Positions 27,779 through 37,816 of a stretch of 64,000 bases of DNA are shown one piece after another (the stretch's first letter is position 1; every line of letters begins with the position of its first letter). Origin of the DNA: Mycobacterium scrofulaceum (GTDB lineage Bacteria > Actinomycetota > Actinomycetes > Mycobacteriales > Mycobacteriaceae); the NCBI RefSeq assembly GCF_002086735.1, contig NZ_MVIJ01000022.1, forward strand, positions 1 through 64,000, given 5' to 3'. The position numbers were made by a program, and so were the translations under genes. The notes below the pieces were generated by a model. It searched no databases. It saw only the letters and a program-made list of their open reading frames with translations, and was not told the origin of the DNA.

Positions 27779-28681
27779 TCAGACCCGGATCGAGAACTGG
27801 GTGACCGCGGGCTCGCCCGGCCGCGCGGACCGGTAGCCGCCGCGGCGCAGGGCGTCGGTCGGCGCGGTCATCGGCTCGAAGCACACGATTTCTTTTTCGG
27901 GGCCTTCGCCCCTCGGGGCGAAGATCTGCGTCGCCGGATACCCCCGCTCGAAGCGCACCTCCACCCGGCGACCGCCGCCGGATACCGCGAACACCGCGCC
28001 GTCGGGCACCTGGTCGTAGGCGTCGTCGAAAGCCTTGTCCCCCAACGCTTCCTCACGCGCCGGCGCGGGTTCGGACGCCCCCGTCGGCAGCCCCCGGTCG
28101 TCGAGCAACAGGTGCCGTAGCGGGGGCGTGTGGATGACCCATTCGGCGCGCGGCACGTCGGGCAACTGCAGGTAGGGGTGGAAGCCGAAGCACAACGGGA
28201 CCGCCGTGTCGCCGGTGGCGGTCACGGTGGCGCGCACCGTCAGCGTCCGATCGGCCAGGCGCACCGCCACCGTCAGCAGATGCGGGTAGGGGAAGCCGGC
28301 CAGCAGCTCGGGGTCGGCGGCGAAGTCCAGCTCGGCGGCCAACTCGCCGGCCGACTCGCCGGTCACCCGCCAGCCCGGGTAGCCCGCCAGCAGGCCGTGG
28401 ATCGGCAGCCCGTTGGGGTCGGCGCGGACGCGGTTCTCGCCGGGCCTCAGCGTGGCCGTCACGCCTTCGGCGGTATAGGTGTTCGCGCTCAACCGGTTCG
28501 CCCAGGGATACAGGATCGGGATCCCCATCGTCTTGCCCGCCGTCACGTAGGCGTCCAGCCCGCGGCGCTGCCCGAGCAGCTCGGCGCCGGCGTCGCTCAG
28601 CGAGGTGCCGACCATCCCCGCCTCGGGCACGAATCGGGCGGTCACCGGCGACGCCGGGTCGTGCAGGGTGACGACGCGCAT
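27779..28681 (-). CDS. Aldose 1-epimerase (mutarotase) family protein
   Basis: 300 residues with the galactose mutarotase fold: GMVGTSLSDAGAELLGQR, ILYPWANRLSANTYTAEG, GLPIHGLLAGYPGW with the conserved His, CFGFHPYLQLPDVPR with the second His, and IVCFEPMTAPTDALRRGG with the catalytic-type Glu. It probably interconverts the anomers of a sugar or binds a related sugar phosphate; the substrate is unknown. The ATG at 28681 lies 2 bp after the end of the globin-reductase gene, so the two form an operon. It converges on hspR without a gap. Confidence 0.85.
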   Translation of the reverse strand: MRVVTLHDPASPVTARFVPEAGMVGTSLSDAGAELLGQRRGLDAYVTAGKTMGIPILYPWANRLSANTYTAEGVTATLRPGENRVRADPNGLPIHGLLAGYPGWRVTGESAGELAAELDFAADPELLAGFPYPHLLTVAVRLADRTLTVRATVTATGDTAVPLCFGFHPYLQLPDVPRAEWVIHTPPLRHLLLDDRGLPTGASEPAPAREEALGDKAFDDAYDQVPDGAVFAVSGGGRRVEVRFERGYPATQIFAPRGEGPEKEIVCFEPMTAPTDALRRGGYRSARPGEPAVTQFSIRV

Positions 28682-28683
28682 GC

Positions 28684-29853
28684 TTACCTCCACAGTGGGT
28701 CGTGCTGAATGCGTTCCGGCGGAGCGCCTTTGGCGATCAGGGCGGCCTTGGTGGCCCGCACCATCGCCGGCCCGCCGCAGATCAGGATCTGCCGGTCGCC
28801 CCATCCGCCGTATCTGGTCACCACGTCGGGAAGCCGGCCGGTCTGCCGCACGTGCAGGCCGCGCGGCGGCGTGCAGTCGGGGTAGTCGGCGGCCCACGCC
28901 GGGTCGGCGCCGTACTCCGAGACCGGCGAGACCGACAGCCACGGGTTGTGGGACGCCACCTGCCACAGGGTGGGCAGGTCGTAGAGCTCGCAGCGGTAGC
29001 GGGCGCCGAAGAACAGGTGCACCCGGGGGTTCACCGCGTACCGGCTGAGGTCCATGATCAGCGCCCGCAGCGGCGCCAGGCCCGTGCTGCCGGCGACCAT
29101 CAGCACGTCCCCGCCGTCCCGGTCGACCCGCAGGCCGCCGTGCGGGCTGGACAGCCGCCACCGGTCGCCGGGGCGGGTCTCGTTGACGATCGCGGTGCTG
29201 ACCAGCCCGCCGGGGACCACCCGGACGTGGAACTCGATGCCGCCGGGATCCGCGGGGATGGCCGGGGACAGGTAGCGCCAGCGCCGCGGGCATTGCGGGA
29301 CGTGGACGTTGACGTACTGGCCGGGGTGGTAGTCCATGGGGCGGTCGAGCTGCAGCCGGATCACCGCGAGGTCCCGGGAGACCCGCGCGTGCTCGATCAC
29401 CGTGCCGTCCCACCATGCGGGACCCTGGTCGGCGTCCGCGGCGCCCCGCATCACCCCGATGATCAGGTTGAGCGACTGGTCGGCTGCCGCACCGACGGCG
29501 TCCGTCCAGGCGGCGCCCAGCGACGTCCGCAACGTCGACAGCAGCGCGCGCCGCAAGGTGTCGTAATGCTCGGGCAGCACACCGTATTTGCGGTGATCCC
29601 GGCCCAGCTGGGCGAGAAAGGCCACCGGCTCCCGGGCGCGCTGGGCGACGAGCTCGCCGTACACGTAGTGCAGGGCGTGGGCGAAAGCGGCGCGCTGCGC
29701 GCCCATTTCGGGCGGGAACAGGTCGCGCACCGAGACGTCGAGGCCGAACCAGTGGGTGTAGAACCGGCGGACGAGTTCGTCGGCGGGGCCCGGCCCGTCC
29801 TGCGCGAAGGCATCGCGCAGCACCCGCAACGCGTCGGTGTCCTCGAGCCCCAC
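28684..29853 (-). CDS. Globin-ferredoxin reductase fusion (type II flavohaemoglobin-like)
   Basis: 389 residues. Residues 1-140 form a globin domain with the probable proximal His in LGRDHRKYGVLPEHY. An FAD domain (YHPGQYVNVHVP, RWRYLSPAIP) and an NAD domain (VLMVAGSTGLAPLRALIMD, ILICGGPAMV) follow. It is the orthologue of Rv0385. That branch of the flavohaemoglobins was reported to have unusual haem-site residues and D-lactate/phenazine-linked redox activity rather than strong NO dioxygenase activity (from memory). The GTG start at 29853 faces the divergent TetR gene 69 bp away; an inverted repeat lies between them. Confidence 0.85.
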   Translation of the reverse strand: MGLEDTDALRVLRDAFAQDGPGPADELVRRFYTHWFGLDVSVRDLFPPEMGAQRAAFAHALHYVYGELVAQRAREPVAFLAQLGRDHRKYGVLPEHYDTLRRALLSTLRTSLGAAWTDAVGAAADQSLNLIIGVMRGAADADQGPAWWDGTVIEHARVSRDLAVIRLQLDRPMDYHPGQYVNVHVPQCPRRWRYLSPAIPADPGGIEFHVRVVPGGLVSTAIVNETRPGDRWRLSSPHGGLRVDRDGGDVLMVAGSTGLAPLRALIMDLSRYAVNPRVHLFFGARYRCELYDLPTLWQVASHNPWLSVSPVSEYGADPAWAADYPDCTPPRGLHVRQTGRLPDVVTRYGGWGDRQILICGGPAMVRATKAALIAKGAPPERIQHDPLWR

Positions 29854-29888
29854 GGGGCCCGATTCTAGGCTCGCCGCGCGCAGGCGCT

Positions 29889-29908
29889 ATTTCAACGATC
29901 AATGAAAT
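29889..29908. promoter_or_regulatory. Candidate TetR operator between the globin-reductase and tetR genes
   Basis: A perfect inverted repeat, ATTTCA, eight bases, TGAAAT, lies in the AT-rich centre of the 69-bp divergent gap, 15 bases before the tetR start and 36 before the other. Size and position fit a TetR dimer site that could control both genes. Confidence 0.55.
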
Positions 29909-29922
29909 GATACCGTCGTCGT

Positions 29923-30594
29923 ATGCCGTCACCTGCCAGTTCGCCCGCCGGGACGCGAAAGGCCGCAGGCGCCCAGAAGCGCCGCGGCCGCCGCCAGGGC
30001 GAGCCGGTGTCGAAGGACGTGGTGCTGCGCGCGGCCAAGCGGCGGTTCGCGGCCCAGGGCTACGACAAGACGACGCTGCGGCAGATCGCCGACGACGCCC
30101 ACGTGGACGCGTCGATGGTGCTCTACCTGTTCGGTTCCAAGGCCGAGCTGTTCCGGGAGTCGATGCGCCTGGTCGTGGACGGCAGCGTGCTGGTCGCCGC
30201 GATGACCGGCGGCTCCCGCGCGGACATCGGCGCCCGGTTGGTGCGGGCCTACCTGCAGATCTGGGAGGAGCCGGAGACCGGCCCGACCATGGTCGCCATG
30301 CTGCACTCGGCGATGCTGAATTCCGACGCGTACGAGGCCTTCCGCGAGTTCATGCGCGGTTACGTGATGGCGGCCATCTCCGGCGTCCTGGGCCACGGGC
30401 CCGACACCGTGCTGCGGGCCAACCTGGCCGGCACCAACCTGGTCGGCACCGCGCTGTTCCGCTACGTGATGCGGGTGGGACCGCTGGCCGAGCTCGCGAC
30501 CGAGGAGGTCGTGGGGCTGATCGCGCCGAGCGTGCAGCGCTACCTGACCGCGGACGCCGCCGAGCTCGGCCTGCCGGCGGCCTATCGCCCGTGA
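29923..30594 (+). CDS. TetR-family transcriptional regulator
   Basis: 223 residues. After a basic, flexible N-terminus (1-28, rich in Arg/Lys) comes a TetR helix-turn-helix: VLRAAKRRFAAQGYDKTTLRQIADDAHVDASMVLYLFGSKAELF. The C-terminal ligand domain (about 80-223) has the TetR_C-type pattern IWEEPETGPTMVAMLHSAM. It is divergent from the globin-reductase/mutarotase operon and is the natural candidate for its regulator and its own repressor. The ligand is unknown. Confidence 0.88.
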   Translation: MPSPASSPAGTRKAAGAQKRRGRRQGEPVSKDVVLRAAKRRFAAQGYDKTTLRQIADDAHVDASMVLYLFGSKAELFRESMRLVVDGSVLVAAMTGGSRADIGARLVRAYLQIWEEPETGPTMVAMLHSAMLNSDAYEAFREFMRGYVMAAISGVLGHGPDTVLRANLAGTNLVGTALFRYVMRVGPLAELATEEVVGLIAPSVQRYLTADAAELGLPAAYRP

Positions 30595-30600
30595 CCGGGC

Positions 30601-31026
30601 TCAGCCCTGCTTGACGGTGTTGGCCGTCCCGGCCTCGGCGACGTTCGGCGAACCCCAGTGGTAGGTCACCACGTTGCTGGTGCCGGAGGTGCTGACCGCG
30701 TCCGCGCTGTCGACCGCGACGCGGTTGTCGTGGCCGGAGACGGTGACGCTGGTGCAGTGGCCCGTGACGGTGACCGTGTTGGTCCGGCCGCTGACCGACA
30801 GGTAGCCGCCGTGACAGCCGATGGTCTTCGTCGTGCCGGTGCCGTTGACCTGCAACGTGCCCGACTCCGGGACGGTCGCCGAGGCGCCGTCGCCGGCGAG
30901 ATCGGTGCGAAATCCCGCCACGGCCAGACCCGTCAGCGCCAGCGTGCCGACCAGAATGGCCAGCCTGAAGGCGCCGGGCGCGCGATGGGCGTCGGTTCGG
31001 TCCCGGGGCTGTTCTGTCTGCGTCAT
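30601..31026 (-). CDS. DUF3060 exported protein
   Basis: 141 residues from the ATG at 31026: a cytoplasmic N-tail ([17 protein letters not shown]), one signal/anchor helix ([20 protein letters not shown]), then a Ser/Thr/Val/Gly-rich beta domain with repeated VTVTGH/VTVSGH/VSTSGT units typical of DUF3060. Two cysteines (IGCHGG and GHCTS) could form a disulfide. Function unknown. It diverges from clpB; the HAIR site lies between the two starts, so heat-shock control of both is possible. Confidence 0.75.
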   Translation of the reverse strand: MTQTEQPRDRTDAHRAPGAFRLAILVGTLALTGLAVAGFRTDLAGDGASATVPESGTLQVNGTGTTKTIGCHGGYLSVSGRTNTVTVTGHCTSVTVSGHDNRVAVDSADAVSTSGTSNVVTYHWGSPNVAEAGTANTVKQG

Positions 31027-31072
31027 CGCTACGGGGGTACCCCGTGTGCCGGATCGTCCAAAACTCGTTAGA

Positions 31073-31093
31073 GTTGAGCGGAACACACTCAAC
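31073..31093. promoter_or_regulatory. HAIR-type HspR operator upstream of clpB
   Basis: GTTGAG, nine bases, CTCAAC: a perfect inverted repeat that differs from the HAIR consensus CTTGAG-N9-CTCAAG only at the outermost base of each arm. It lies 59 bases before the clpB start. Confidence 0.82.
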
Positions 31094-31151
31094 CTTGACG
31101 GCGTTGAACAACGCGACAAGCATTTTCCCTTACGTATGGAACGGAGGCGTC

Positions 31152-33698
<2,547 letters not shown>

Positions 33699-33723
33699 GT
33701 TCCCGGGCGGGTGTGAACCCTGG

Positions 33724-33802
33724 GCGTTGAGCGTGCGCGCAAGGCGGGAAAATCGCCGAGATCCCGCCGCCAGCGCACGCTCGACGCCGTCAGCGCACAC
33801 CC
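33724..33802. repeat. Long hairpin and intergenic repeat after clpB
   Basis: Outer arms of 14 bases (33724-33737 and 33774-33787, one mismatch) and inner arms GGCGGGA/TCCCGCC (33743-33749, 33762-33768) give a 64-nt stem-loop, a possible clpB terminator without a T-tract. The following TCAGCGCACACCC (33790-33802) is the exact reverse complement of 37715-37727. Confidence 0.65.
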
Positions 33803-33892
33803 GATTCCCCGCCCGCACCGCGCGGTGCGGATGGTGCATCCTGTGACGGGGTTGTGACCTGGCCGGTTTCTGTATTCCGGCGCAATTACGGA

Positions 33893-33898
33893 TACCCT
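33893..33898 (+). promoter_or_regulatory. Possible -10 box for leaderless ttfA transcription
   Basis: TACCCT fits TANNNT. It ends seven bases before the A of the ttfA ATG, which would place transcription start at or next to the start codon. There is no Shine-Dalgarno sequence, as expected of a leaderless mycobacterial gene. Confidence 0.35.
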
Positions 33899-33905
33899 GT
33901 GTGGG

Positions 33906-34772
33906 ATGGTCCCCCTTTGGTTCACGCTCTCCGCGCTGTGCTTCGTCGGCGCGGGGGTGTTGTTGTACGTCGACCTGGACCGGCGCCGCGGGCGCAGCAG
34001 GCGCCGCAGGTCGTGGGCGCGGTCGCACGGGTTCGACTACGAGCGTGAATCGGCCGACATCCTCAAGCGCTGGAAGCGCGGCGTGATCTCGACGGTGGGC
34101 AACATCGCCGCCGAGAACGTCGTGCTGGGCCAGATCCGCGGCGAGGCGGTGTACATCTTCGACCTCGAGGAGGTCGCCACCGTGATCGCGCTGCACCGCA
34201 AGGTGGGCACGAACGTGGTGGTGGACCTGCGGCTCAAAGGCCTCAAAGAGCCACGGGAAAGCGACATTTGGCTGCTGGGCGCGATCGGCCCGCGGATGGT
34301 GTACTCCACCAACCTGGACGCGGCGCGCCGGGCCTGCGACCGCCGCATGGTCACCTTCGCCCACACCGCGCCGGACTCCGCCGAGATCATGTGGAACGAG
34401 CAGAACTGGACGCTGGTCGCCCTGCCGATCACCAGCACCCGCACCCAGTGGGACGAGGGACTGCGCACCGTGCGGCAGTTCAACGACCTGCTGCGGGTGC
34501 TGCCGCCGCTGCCGGAGGAGACCCAGCAGGAGGCCGGCGCGCCCGCGGGCCTGCGCAGCGCGTCGCCGAGCCGCCCGCTGGCGCCCGCCGGTCGCGGCGA
34601 GCTGCCGCCGCGGCGCGCACAGCAGGACGTCGCGGGGCTGCTGGGTGACCCGGCCGCCCGCCGGCCGGCCGAGCCGCTCCGCCGGGAGCAGCGCGGTCCG
34701 GACGCCGCCCGCCGCCCGCCGCCGCCACCGGCCGGTCGCAACGGCCATCAGGCCACCAACTATCAGCACTGA
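33906..34772 (+). CDS. ttfA: Trehalose monomycolate transport factor TtfA
   Basis: 288 residues, orthologue of Rv0383c. TtfA is a membrane-associated partner of MmpL3 that is needed for export of trehalose monomycolate to the periplasm. Visible: one N-terminal membrane helix (LWFTLSALCFVGAGVLLYVDL), a basic stretch ([12 protein letters not shown]), the soluble domain to about residue 200 (ENVVLGQIRGEAVYIFDLEEVATVIALHRK, MVYSTNLDAARRACDRRM) and a disordered Pro/Arg/Ala-rich tail. The ATG at 33906 has no ribosome-binding site; see the -10 box. An SDR gene follows. Confidence 0.9.
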   Translation: MVPLWFTLSALCFVGAGVLLYVDLDRRRGRSRRRRSWARSHGFDYERESADILKRWKRGVISTVGNIAAENVVLGQIRGEAVYIFDLEEVATVIALHRKVGTNVVVDLRLKGLKEPRESDIWLLGAIGPRMVYSTNLDAARRACDRRMVTFAHTAPDSAEIMWNEQNWTLVALPITSTRTQWDEGLRTVRQFNDLLRVLPPLPEETQQEAGAPAGLRSASPSRPLAPAGRGELPPRRAQQDVAGLLGDPAARRPAEPLRREQRGPDAARRPPPPPAGRNGHQATNYQH

Positions 34773-34826
34773 CGGCGCCCCGGGCGCCGGGTGGGCGGCT
34801 CGGCCGCCGTCATTAGGATGTCGCTC

Positions 34827-35600
34827 ATGCCTCGTCCCGTCGCCCTGATCACCGGGCCCACGTCCGGAATCGGCGCCGGATACGCGCGACGCTATGCAAA
34901 CGACGGCTACGACCTGGTTCTGGTCGCCCGCGACGTGGACCGGTTGGCGCGCCTGCGCGGTGAACTGCAGGACCGGGCCGGGAGCGTCGAGGTGCTGCCC
35001 GCCGACCTGGCCGACGCCGCCGGTCGCGACAAGGTCTGCGAACGACTGGCGCAGGGCGTGCGCGTCCTGGTGAACAACGCCGGCTTCGGCACCTCCGGCG
35101 ACTTCTGGGCGACCGATCCCGCGCTGCTGCAGTCGCAGCTCGACGTCAACGTCACCGCGGTCATGCACCTCACCCGGGCGGCCCTGCCCGCCATGCTCGA
35201 CGCCGGGGCGGGCACCGTCATCAACATCGCGAGCATCGCCGGGCTGGTGCCCGGACGCGGTTCGACCTACTCGGCGTCCAAGGCGTGGGTGATCTCGTTC
35301 AGCGAGGGCCTGTCCGTCGGCCTGCAGGGCACCGGGGTGGGCGTGCACGCCGTGTGCCCGGGCTACGTGCGCACCGAGTTCCACGCGCGGGCCGGTATCG
35401 ACATGGCCAAGTCGCCGTCGTTCCTGTGGCTCGAGGTGGACGACGTGGTGAACCAGAGCCTGGCCGATATCGCCCGCGGCAGGGTGATCAGCATCCCCGG
35501 CCTGCAGTACAAGGCGATCATCGCCGCCGAGCGGATGATCCCGCGGAACCTGATGCGGGCCGTGACCAAGCGCATCGGCGGTGGCCGTGGCCGGACCTGA
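34827..35600 (+). CDS. Short-chain dehydrogenase/reductase
   Basis: 257 residues of the classical SDR family: the cofactor motif TGPTSGIGAGYA (residues 9-20), NNAGFG, the catalytic Ser in INIASIAGL, and YSASK with Tyr and Lys. CPGYVRTEFH follows. NADP(H) use is likely from the Arg-containing region after strand 2, but the substrate is unknown. The start MPRPVALITG at 34827 is preferred over an ATG at 34791. Its last 14 bp overlap pyrE. I recall no SDR between ttfA and pyrE in M. tuberculosis. Confidence 0.87.
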   Translation: MPRPVALITGPTSGIGAGYARRYANDGYDLVLVARDVDRLARLRGELQDRAGSVEVLPADLADAAGRDKVCERLAQGVRVLVNNAGFGTSGDFWATDPALLQSQLDVNVTAVMHLTRAALPAMLDAGAGTVINIASIAGLVPGRGSTYSASKAWVISFSEGLSVGLQGTGVGVHAVCPGYVRTEFHARAGIDMAKSPSFLWLEVDDVVNQSLADIARGRVISIPGLQYKAIIAAERMIPRNLMRAVTKRIGGGRGRT

Positions 35601-36138
35601 CCTGGCGTCCCTGCGCGACGAGCTGGCCGAGCTGGTGCGCCGGCTCTCGGTGGTGCACGGCCGGGTGACCCTGTCGTCGGGCAAGGAGGCCGACTACTAC
35701 GTCGACCTGCGCCGGGCGACCCTGCACCACCGGGCGTCGGCCCTGATCGGCACGCTGATGCGCGACCTCACCAGCGACTGGGACTACGCGGTGGTCGGCG
35801 GGCTGACCCTGGGGGCCGACCCGGTGGCGACGGCCGTCATGCATGCGCCGGGGCGGCCCATCGACGCGTTCGTGGTGCGCAAGTCGGCGAAAACCCATGG
35901 GCTGCAACGCCTCATCGAAGGCTCCGAGGTTTCCGGCAAACGGGTGCTCGTCGTCGAGGACACCAGCACCACGGGAGCGTCGGCGCTGACGGCGGTGCGC
36001 GCCGTCCAAGAGGCCGGCGGGCAGGTGGTCGGCGTGGCCACGGTGGTGGACCGCTCCACCGGCGCGGCCGAGGCCATCGAGGCCGAGGGTCTGCCGTACC
36101 GGAGCGTGCTGGGCCTGGCCGATCTGGGGCTGGGCTAG
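35587..36138 (+). CDS. pyrE: Orotate phosphoribosyltransferase
   Basis: 183 residues. PyrE joins orotate and PRPP to give OMP in pyrimidine synthesis. Family features are RVTLSSGKEADYYVDLR near residue 24, VVGGLTLGADPVATA, VRKSAKTHG, and the PRPP-binding motif VLVVEDTSTTGASAL. The orthologue is Rv0382c. The GTG at 35587 (MAGPDLASLRDEL) is preferred; a GTG at 35581 adds two residues. It overlaps the SDR gene and is followed after one base by a lipoprotein gene, suggesting one transcript from ttfA to the SpoU gene. Confidence 0.93.
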   Translation: MAGPDLASLRDELAELVRRLSVVHGRVTLSSGKEADYYVDLRRATLHHRASALIGTLMRDLTSDWDYAVVGGLTLGADPVATAVMHAPGRPIDAFVVRKSAKTHGLQRLIEGSEVSGKRVLVVEDTSTTGASALTAVRAVQEAGGQVVGVATVVDRSTGAAEAIEAEGLPYRSVLGLADLGLG

Positions 36139-36139
36139 G

Positions 36140-37048
36140 TTGCGTTGCCGCACAAAGGTTTTCGCGATAGCGGCCTGCCTGCTGGCCCTGGCCACGGGCT
36201 GCTCGGGCGGTAGCCATCCCGTCCGCCCGTACGGCGCGCAGGGGGCCCGGCTCGGGGAAGCGCTCGCGCTGCTCGGCTGGAACATGGCGGTGTCGAATCT
36301 GCGCTGGGACGGCGACGTCGTGCTCGTCGATGTCGACGCCTCCGTGGCGGACCCGCACTCAGCGCACGCCAGACCCGAGGACATCCGGTTCGGGCTCTAT
36401 GGCGCGCTGTCGCACCCGATGGAGTCGACCGGCCTGGGCAGTTGCGATCGCGCCACGGCCAAAGCTCCCGACGTCCGCTCCCCGCTCTCGGCGCCCGGTG
36501 ACCGCCTGACCGGCACGGTTTGCCTTGGGCCGATCAAGGATCGGAGCCAGGTCCGCGGCGTGTACAGCTATTCGCCCCGCGACCGCATCCCGAACACCTC
36601 GGCGGCCTACCCGGCCGCGTTCCCGGTGGGGCTGATGCCCACCAACCCCAACGACACCGGCCTGGCGATCAGGACCACCAGCCTGTCGGCCTGGCGGGCC
36701 GACGGCGCCCCGGTGACCAAGGCGCAGCTCGGCGATCCGGCGGCGTTCACCGGGACCGGGTACATGCTGCTGGGCCTGGAGGCCGACGGGCTCGCGGCCC
36801 GGTACCGCGACGACTCGGCCAAGCGCGGCGGCCCGCTGATGCTGCTGGCGTCGCCGACCCTGCCCGGCGCCGGGCTGAACCCGGCCTGCGCGGCGTACGG
36901 GTCGTCGGTGCTGATCCTGCCCGACGCCTCGCTGGACGCGGTGCACGTCAGCGCGTCGCTGTGCACCCAGGGCGAGATCAACGAGGCGCTGCTGTACGCG
37001 ACGGTGGCGGTCGACGGCACCCACGCCGGTCTGTGGACGCCGCGATGA
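36140..37048 (+). CDS. Lipoprotein of unknown function (Rv0381c-like)
   Basis: 302 residues with a lipoprotein signal: MRCRTKVFAIAACLLALATGC, with lipobox LATGC and lipid-modified Cys21. The mature part has two similar beta-rich halves, possibly with disulfides (LGSCDRATA, TVCLGPIK; NPACAAYG, SLCTQGE), and no enzyme motif. Length and position match Rv0381c. A TTG start at 36140 comes one base after the pyrE stop. It overlaps the methyltransferase gene by 4 bp (ATGA). Confidence 0.82.
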   Translation: MRCRTKVFAIAACLLALATGCSGGSHPVRPYGAQGARLGEALALLGWNMAVSNLRWDGDVVLVDVDASVADPHSAHARPEDIRFGLYGALSHPMESTGLGSCDRATAKAPDVRSPLSAPGDRLTGTVCLGPIKDRSQVRGVYSYSPRDRIPNTSAAYPAAFPVGLMPTNPNDTGLAIRTTSLSAWRADGAPVTKAQLGDPAAFTGTGYMLLGLEADGLAARYRDDSAKRGGPLMLLASPTLPGAGLNPACAAYGSSVLILPDASLDAVHVSASLCTQGEINEALLYATVAVDGTHAGLWTPR

Positions 37049-37689
37049 CGGGCCCGGGGCCGACGGAATGGGGCGCATCGGCCGGCGGGGTCGGCCCGTG
37101 GGCGGGCGAGCTGCCCGACGACCCGCGATATGACCCGATCCTGTTGGCCGAGGGCGACACTCGCAACGTCGTCGACGCCTACCGGTACTGGACGCGGGAG
37201 GCGATCATCGCCGACATCGACCGGCGCCGGCACCCGCTGCACGTGGCCATCGAGAACTTCGGGCACGACGCCAACATCGGCTCGGTGGTGCGCGCCGCGA
37301 ACGCGTTCGCGGTGCACACCGTGCACATCGTCGGCCGGCGGCGCTGGAATCGCCGCGGCGCCATGGTGACCGACCGCTATCAGCGGCTCTGCCACCACGA
37401 CAGCACCGCCGCACTGCTGGCGTTCGCGGCGGGTGCCGGGCTGACCGTGGTCGCGGTGGACAACGTGCCGGGGGCGGCCCGCCTCGAGGAGATCGCGCTG
37501 CCGCGGGAGTGCCTGCTGGTGTTCGGCCAGGAGGGTCCCGGCATCACCGACGACGTCCGGTCGGGCGCGGCGATGACGGTGTCGATCGCCCAGTTCGGCT
37601 CCACCCGCAGCATCAACGCCGGCGTGGCCGCCGGGATCGCGATGCACGCCTGGATCCGGCAGCACGCGGACCTGAGCCAGGCCTGGTAG
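37045..37689 (+). CDS. SpoU (TrmH)-family RNA methyltransferase
   Basis: 214 residues. The SPOUT knot motifs are present: HVAIENFGHDANIGSVVRAANAF (motif 1 with N and R), LVFGQEGPGI (motif 2) and VSIAQFGSTRSINAGVAAGIAMHAW (motif 3). It should 2'-O-methylate a ribose in tRNA or rRNA using SAM; the target is unknown. An acidic N-terminal 45 residues precede the domain. It resembles Rv0380c. ATG overlaps the lipoprotein stop. The secE2 and Rv0378 genes that I recall next in M. tuberculosis are absent. Confidence 0.9.
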   Translation: MTGPGPTEWGASAGGVGPWAGELPDDPRYDPILLAEGDTRNVVDAYRYWTREAIIADIDRRRHPLHVAIENFGHDANIGSVVRAANAFAVHTVHIVGRRRWNRRGAMVTDRYQRLCHHDSTAALLAFAAGAGLTVVAVDNVPGAARLEEIALPRECLLVFGQEGPGITDDVRSGAAMTVSIAQFGSTRSINAGVAAGIAMHAWIRQHADLSQAW

Positions 37690-37704
37690 CCCGCCGCTCC
37701 CACT

Positions 37705-37810
37705 GCTCCCCGTCGGGTGTGCGCTGAGGGCTTTCAGCGTGCGCCGAGGGCGAGATGTCGGCCGGTTTCCCGCCGTGGACGCACCCCCGAAGCCAGCGAT
37801 GCACACCGTA
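37705..37810. repeat. Intergenic repeat-like sequence after the SpoU gene
   Basis: This gap between the converging SpoU and LysR genes holds GGGTGTGCGCTGA (37715-37727), the exact reverse complement of 33790-33802 after clpB, and further GCGTGCGC/GACGCAC pieces that can pair. It may serve as a two-way terminator. Confidence 0.5.
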
Positions 37811-37816
37811 AACCGT

